Part shown: positions 7,432 to 10,966 of the stretch, piece after piece | Position numbering within the stretch: position 1 is the first letter of the stretch | Layout: each line of letters starts with the position of its first letter | The notes under the pieces: model-generated | Told to the model about the DNA's origin: nothing | Seen by the model: only the letters and a program-made list of their open reading frames with translations | Database searches by the model: none | Translations under genes and position numbers: made by a program | Assembly: GCA_903904635.1 (NCBI GenBank) | Contig: CAIVDH010000328.1 | Span: forward strand, 1-10,966 | Direction of reading: 5' to 3' | Length of the DNA: 10,966 nt | Source: an uncultured Burkholderiales bacterium | GTDB lineage: Bacteria > Pseudomonadota > Gammaproteobacteria > Burkholderiales > Burkholderiaceae_D

Positions 7432-7476
7432 ACACTGGATCTCGGCCTGTGCCGGGATCCAGTGTCGTAGTTTTTT
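7432..7476 (+). terminator. Large 15-bp hairpin with delayed T-tract between prpC and acnD
   Basis: The arms 7432-7446 (ACACTGGATCTCGGC) and 7451-7465 (GCCGGGATCCAGTGT) pair along all 15 positions, with one G-U pair, around a CTGT loop. Six T occur at 7471-7476, but five bases (CGTAG) separate them from the stem. That spacing makes it a weaker intrinsic terminator than usual, so an attenuator, an mRNA-stabilising element, or a copy of a dispersed palindromic repeat are alternatives. The CTGGATC...GATCCAG core resembles palindromes often scattered between genes in betaproteobacteria. It ends 51 bases before the acnD ATG. Confidence 0.65.
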
Positions 7477-7527
7477 AAAGTTGTACTGCAATCAACCCAA
7501 CCTCGTATTTCTAGGACTACTCAGGCC

Positions 7528-10122
7528 ATGAACACCGCACACCGCAAACCCCTACCTGGCACCAAACTCGATTACTTCGATACACGCGCTGCTGTTGATG
7601 CGATACAGAGTGGCGCTTACGACAAGCTGCCCTACACCTCGCGCGTATTGGCTGAAAATCTGGTGCGTCGCTGTGATCCTTCCACACTCACTGATTCATT
7701 AAAGCAGCTAATCGAACGCAAGCGTGATCTGGATTTCCCCTGGTTTCCGGCGCGCGTCGTATGTCATGATATTTTGGGTCAGACCGCATTGGTTGATCTG
7801 GCCGGTCTGCGTGACGCTATCACCGCGCAAGGCGGCGATCCGTCATTGGTAAATCCTGTCGTGCCTACGCAGTTAGTTGTTGATCATTCGCTGGCCGTGG
7901 AATGTGGTGGTTTTGATCCGGATGCCTTTACTAAAAATCGCGCCATCGAAGACCGTCGTAATGAAGACCGTTTTCATTTTATTGAATGGACCAAGAAGGC
8001 ATTCAAAAATGTCGACGTTATACCGCCGGGTAATGGCATCTTGCATCAGATTAATCTGGAGCGCATGTCGCCGGTGATACAGGTAAAAGATGGTGTCGCT
8101 TACCCCGATACTTTAGTCGGCACTGACAGCCACACCCCTATGGTAGATGCGCTCGGCGTGATCGCCATCGGTGTAGGCGGACTCGAAGCAGAAACCGTCA
8201 TGCTCGGCCGCGCTTCATGGATGCGCCTGCCAGACATCATCGGTGTTGAGTTAACAGGCAAACCACAACCCGGCATCACCGCCACCGATATCGTCTTGGC
8301 GCTGACAGAATTTTTGCGCAAGCAAAAAGTGGTGTCTTCTTATCTGGAATTTTATGGCGATGGTGCAGCCAAGCTCACACTGGGTGACCGCGCCACCATC
8401 TCCAACATGGCGCCAGAGTTTGGTGCCACTGCTGCGATGTTTTATATTGATGAGCAAACCATCAAATATTTAAAACTGACCGGTCGTGATGATGCGCTCG
8501 TCAAGCTGGTGGAAACCTATGCAAAAGAAACCGGGCTGTGGGCAGATACGCTCAAACATGCCGAATACGAACGCGTGCTGCAATTTGATCTTTCCTCTGT
8601 CGTGCGTAATATCGCCGGTCCATCCAACCCGCACGCACGCGTGCCTACCTCTGAACTAGCTGCGCGCGGCATTAGCGGCAAAGTAGAAAATGAACCCGGC
8701 CTGATGCCGGACGGTGCCGTCATCATCGCCGCCATTACCAGCTGCACCAACACCAACAACCCACGCAACATGATTGCCGCTGGTCTGTTAGCGCGTAATG
8801 CAAATCGCTTAGGCCTGACGCGCAAGCCATGGGTTAAGAGTTCACTCGCACCCGGCTCCAAAGCAGTCGCCTTATATCTGGAAGAAGCCAAGCTGCTGCC
8901 AGAGCTGGAAGCCCTGGGCTTTGGTGTGGTGGCCTTTGCCTGCACCACCTGCAACGGCATGTCAGGTGCGCTCGATCCAGTCATACAAAAAGAAGTGATT
9001 GAGCGTGATCTGTATGCAACCGCCGTATTGTCTGGCAACCGCAATTTTGATGGTCGTATCCATCCGTATGCCAAGCAGGCTTTCTTAGCTTCGCCACCGT
9101 TAGTCGTCGCTTATGCGATAGCTGGCACCATACGTTTTGATATTGAAAAAGATGTACTGTGCATGGATGCAAACGGCAAACCCGTGACGCTCAAAGACAT
9201 CTGGCCTACCGATGAAGAGATCGATGCCATTGTCGACTCCAGCGTCAAGCCCGAGCAGTTCCGCAAAGTGTATGACCCTATGTTTGCGATACAAATCGAT
9301 AACGGCGAAAAAGTCAGCCCGCTGTATGACTGGCGCGCGCAGAGCACCTACATACGTCGTCCACCTTACTGGGAAGGCGCGCTCGCAGGCGAGCGCTCGC
9401 TCACCGCTATGCGTGCGTTGGCAGTCTTGGGTGACAACATCACTACCGACCATTTATCGCCATCCAACGCCATCATGCTCGACAGCGCAGCCGGTGAGTA
9501 TCTGGCAAAAATGGGTTTGCCTGAAGAAGACTTCAACTCCTATGCCACCCATCGTGGTGATCATCTCACTGCACAGCGTGCCACCTTTGCCAACCCCACA
9601 TTGAAAAATGAAATGGTGCTGCAAGACGGTAAAGTCAAAGCAGGCTCGCTGACCCGTATAGAACCGGAAGGCAAAGTCACCCGCATGTGGGAAGCGATAG
9701 AAATCTACATGGAGCGCAAGCAACCGCTGATCATCATCGCCGGTGCTGACTATGGTCAGGGCTCGTCACGCGATTGGGCAGCTAAAGGTGTACGTTTGGC
9801 GGGTGTGGAAGCGATTGTGGCTGAAGGCTTTGAGCGTATACATCGCACCAATTTAGTCGGCATGGGTGTGCTGCCGCTGGAATTTAAATCTGGCGTCAAT
9901 CGCATCACGCTCGGCATTGATGGTACCGAAACATTCGATGTAATCGGCACCCGTACTGCACGCTGTGATCTCACGTTAGTCATCAATCGTAAAAATGGCG
10001 AGCGCGTTGAGGTTCCCGTTACCTGCCGTTTGGATACTGCAGAAGAAGTCTCGATCTATGAAGCTGGCGGTGTGTTGCAGCGCTTTGCACAAGACTTTTT
10101 GGAATCGGCAAAAGCGGCGTAA
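7528..10122 (+). CDS. acnD: Fe/S-dependent 2-methylcitrate dehydratase AcnD
   Basis: AcnD belongs to the aconitase superfamily. With PrpF it dehydrates 2-methylcitrate to 2-methylaconitate, replacing the iron-sulphur-free PrpD enzyme. The 864 residues fit AcnD. All three [4Fe-4S] cysteine ligands are present: Cys406 (TSCTNTNNP) and Cys472 and Cys475 (CTTCNGMSG). Other aconitase signatures are VVDHS (117-121), GTDSHT (198-203), GDNITTDHLSP (635-645) in the swivel domain, and YGQGSSRDWAAKG (742-754) with the substrate-contacting Ser and Arg. Catalytic function therefore looks intact. The start is ATG 7528, with AGGA at 7513-7516 (spacer 11 bases). AcnD was chosen over AcnA because prpC and prpB lie upstream and prpF directly downstream. 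prpF is separated by a U-tailed hairpin. Confidence 0.95.
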   Translation: MNTAHRKPLPGTKLDYFDTRAAVDAIQSGAYDKLPYTSRVLAENLVRRCDPSTLTDSLKQLIERKRDLDFPWFPARVVCHDILGQTALVDLAGLRDAITAQGGDPSLVNPVVPTQLVVDHSLAVECGGFDPDAFTKNRAIEDRRNEDRFHFIEWTKKAFKNVDVIPPGNGILHQINLERMSPVIQVKDGVAYPDTLVGTDSHTPMVDALGVIAIGVGGLEAETVMLGRASWMRLPDIIGVELTGKPQPGITATDIVLALTEFLRKQKVVSSYLEFYGDGAAKLTLGDRATISNMAPEFGATAAMFYIDEQTIKYLKLTGRDDALVKLVETYAKETGLWADTLKHAEYERVLQFDLSSVVRNIAGPSNPHARVPTSELAARGISGKVENEPGLMPDGAVIIAAITSCTNTNNPRNMIAAGLLARNANRLGLTRKPWVKSSLAPGSKAVALYLEEAKLLPELEALGFGVVAFACTTCNGMSGALDPVIQKEVIERDLYATAVLSGNRNFDGRIHPYAKQAFLASPPLVVAYAIAGTIRFDIEKDVLCMDANGKPVTLKDIWPTDEEIDAIVDSSVKPEQFRKVYDPMFAIQIDNGEKVSPLYDWRAQSTYIRRPPYWEGALAGERSLTAMRALAVLGDNITTDHLSPSNAIMLDSAAGEYLAKMGLPEEDFNSYATHRGDHLTAQRATFANPTLKNEMVLQDGKVKAGSLTRIEPEGKVTRMWEAIEIYMERKQPLIIIAGADYGQGSSRDWAAKGVRLAGVEAIVAEGFERIHRTNLVGMGVLPLEFKSGVNRITLGIDGTETFDVIGTRTARCDLTLVINRKNGERVEVPVTCRLDTAEEVSIYEAGGVLQRFAQDFLESAKAA

Positions 10123-10137
10123 TTTAGAAAGCAGAGT

Positions 10138-10172
10138 CCGTCATCTTGGTTTTACAGAGATGACGGTTTTTT
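10138..10172 (+). terminator. Rho-independent terminator between acnD and prpF
   Basis: CCGTCATCT (10138-10146) and AGATGACGG (10158-10166) are perfect complements around an 11-base loop, followed directly by six T (10167-10172). This is a canonical intrinsic terminator. It starts 16 bases after the acnD stop and its T-tract ends 21 bases before the prpF ATG. That leaves almost no room for a separate promoter, so prpF is probably expressed by readthrough. Confidence 0.85.
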
Positions 10173-10193
10173 AGATTGAAGGAATAGAGCGCC

Positions 10194-10966
10194 ATGTCAC
10201 ACACGCACCACGCACCACAAATCAAAATCCCCGCTACCTATATTCGTGGTGGTACCAGCAAAGGCGTGTTTTTCAGCTTGCAGGATTTACCCGAAGCAGC
10301 CCAAAAACCCGGCGCAGCGCGCGATGCCTTACTGATGCGCGTCATAGGCAGCCCCGACCCGTATGGCAAGCAGATCGATGGCATGGGTGGTGCTACATCC
10401 AGCACCAGCAAGACCGTCATACTTTCTAAAAGCAGCAAGCCTGATCATGATGTCGATTATCTGTTTGGTCAGGTATCGATAGATAAAGCATTCGTAGACT
10501 GGAGCGGTAACTGCGGCAATCTCTCCGCAGCAGTCGGCCCTTACGCAATTAGTAATGGGTTAGTCGATGCCAGTCGTATTCCCAAAGACGGCATCGCCAC
10601 CATACGCATCTGGCAGGCCAACATCGCCAAGACTATCATCGCGCATGTACCCATTACCAACGGTGCAGTGCAAGAAACCGGCGACTTCGAACTCGATGGC
10701 GTTACCTTTCCCGCTGCAGAAGTGCAACTCGAATTCATGGACCCCGCAGCAGATGAAGAAGGCGCGGGTGGTGCGATGTTCCCAACTGGGAATCTGGTTG
10801 ATGATCTTGATGTGCCCGGTGTGGGCACATTGAAAGTCACGATGATTAATGCCGGCATACCTACCATCTTCGTCAATGCAGATGCAATCGGTTATAACGG
10901 CACGGAATTACAAGACGCCATCAATAGCGACAATAAAGCGCTGGCCATGTTCGAAACCATACGCGC
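10194..10966 (+). CDS. prpF: 2-methylaconitate cis-trans isomerase PrpF (partial, 3' end beyond window)
   Basis: An open frame begins at ATG 10194 and runs without a stop to the window end. It gives 257 complete codons of a family that is usually about 390-400 residues, so roughly a third is missing by window truncation. PrpF isomerises the 2-methylaconitate made by AcnD so that an aconitase can hydrate it; AcnD activity in vivo depends on it. Family signatures visible are YIRGGTSKGVFF (16-27), GSPDPYGKQIDGMGGATSSTSK (about 52-73) and DWSGNCGNLSAAVGPYA (102-118). From memory, work on the Shewanella enzyme pointed to Lys73 and Cys107 as key residues, and both are present here at the same numbers. 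The fold is that of the diaminopimelate-epimerase superfamily. The ribosome binding site is GAAGGAA (10178-10184), nine bases before ATG, located just behind the terminator. Confidence 0.95.
   Translation, partial: MSHTHHAPQIKIPATYIRGGTSKGVFFSLQDLPEAAQKPGAARDALLMRVIGSPDPYGKQIDGMGGATSSTSKTVILSKSSKPDHDVDYLFGQVSIDKAFVDWSGNCGNLSAAVGPYAISNGLVDASRIPKDGIATIRIWQANIAKTIIAHVPITNGAVQETGDFELDGVTFPAAEVQLEFMDPAADEEGAGGAMFPTGNLVDDLDVPGVGTLKVTMINAGIPTIFVNADAIGYNGTELQDAINSDNKALAMFETIR

Noticed and set aside
8517..9074. 185-residue open frame on the - strand inside acnD
   Set aside because: It is fully antisense to acnD, whose frame has all aconitase motifs; Ser/Arg/Ala-rich composition is typical of a shadow frame.
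10541..10876. Open frame on the - strand at the right end
   Set aside because: It is antisense to prpF, whose own frame is open to the window end and carries the family motifs.

Overview
The window looks like a betaproteobacterial chromosome segment of moderate GC, probably Burkholderiales and perhaps Oxalobacteraceae-like. This is an inference from three things: the DUF4124 gene - glnL - glnG order, the prpR / prpB-prpC-acnD-prpF layout, and the mixed codon use with frequent ATA isoleucine codons. No mobile element, CRISPR array, rRNA or tRNA was seen. The largest gap without a gene is the 252-base prpR-prpB regulatory region.

Left part (1-3419, + strand): nitrogen regulation. A small exported DUF4124 coiled-coil protein is followed by glnL (NtrB sensor kinase) and glnG (NtrC, a sigma54 enhancer-binding protein). 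A U-tailed hairpin sits directly against the GTG start of glnL. A second hairpin without a U-tail lies between glnL and glnG.

Right part (3454-10966): propionate catabolism by the 2-methylcitrate cycle. prpR, a propionate-sensing sigma54 activator, is on the - strand and converges on glnG with only 34 bases between them. Divergent from it are prpB (2-methylisocitrate lyase), prpC (2-methylcitrate synthase), acnD (Fe/S 2-methylcitrate dehydratase) and prpF (its isomerase partner), which is cut by the window end. This is the AcnD/PrpF version of the pathway. No prpD or prpE is visible.

The prpR-prpB gap can be read almost fully. A cluster of five GTTTC/GAAAC half-sites covers the prpR start codon and is the likely PrpR enhancer and autoregulatory site. 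It is followed by an IHF-like site, then a textbook -24/-12 sigma54 promoter (TGGCAC-N5-TTGCA), then a leader of about 52 nt ahead of prpB. Both gene blocks therefore encode sigma54 activators. Hairpins, two with U-tracts very close to the downstream start, recur between co-directional genes (DUF4124/glnL, glnL/glnG, prpC/acnD, acnD/prpF), which suggests step-down expression along both operons. I found no novel multigene system. The most interesting material is regulatory.
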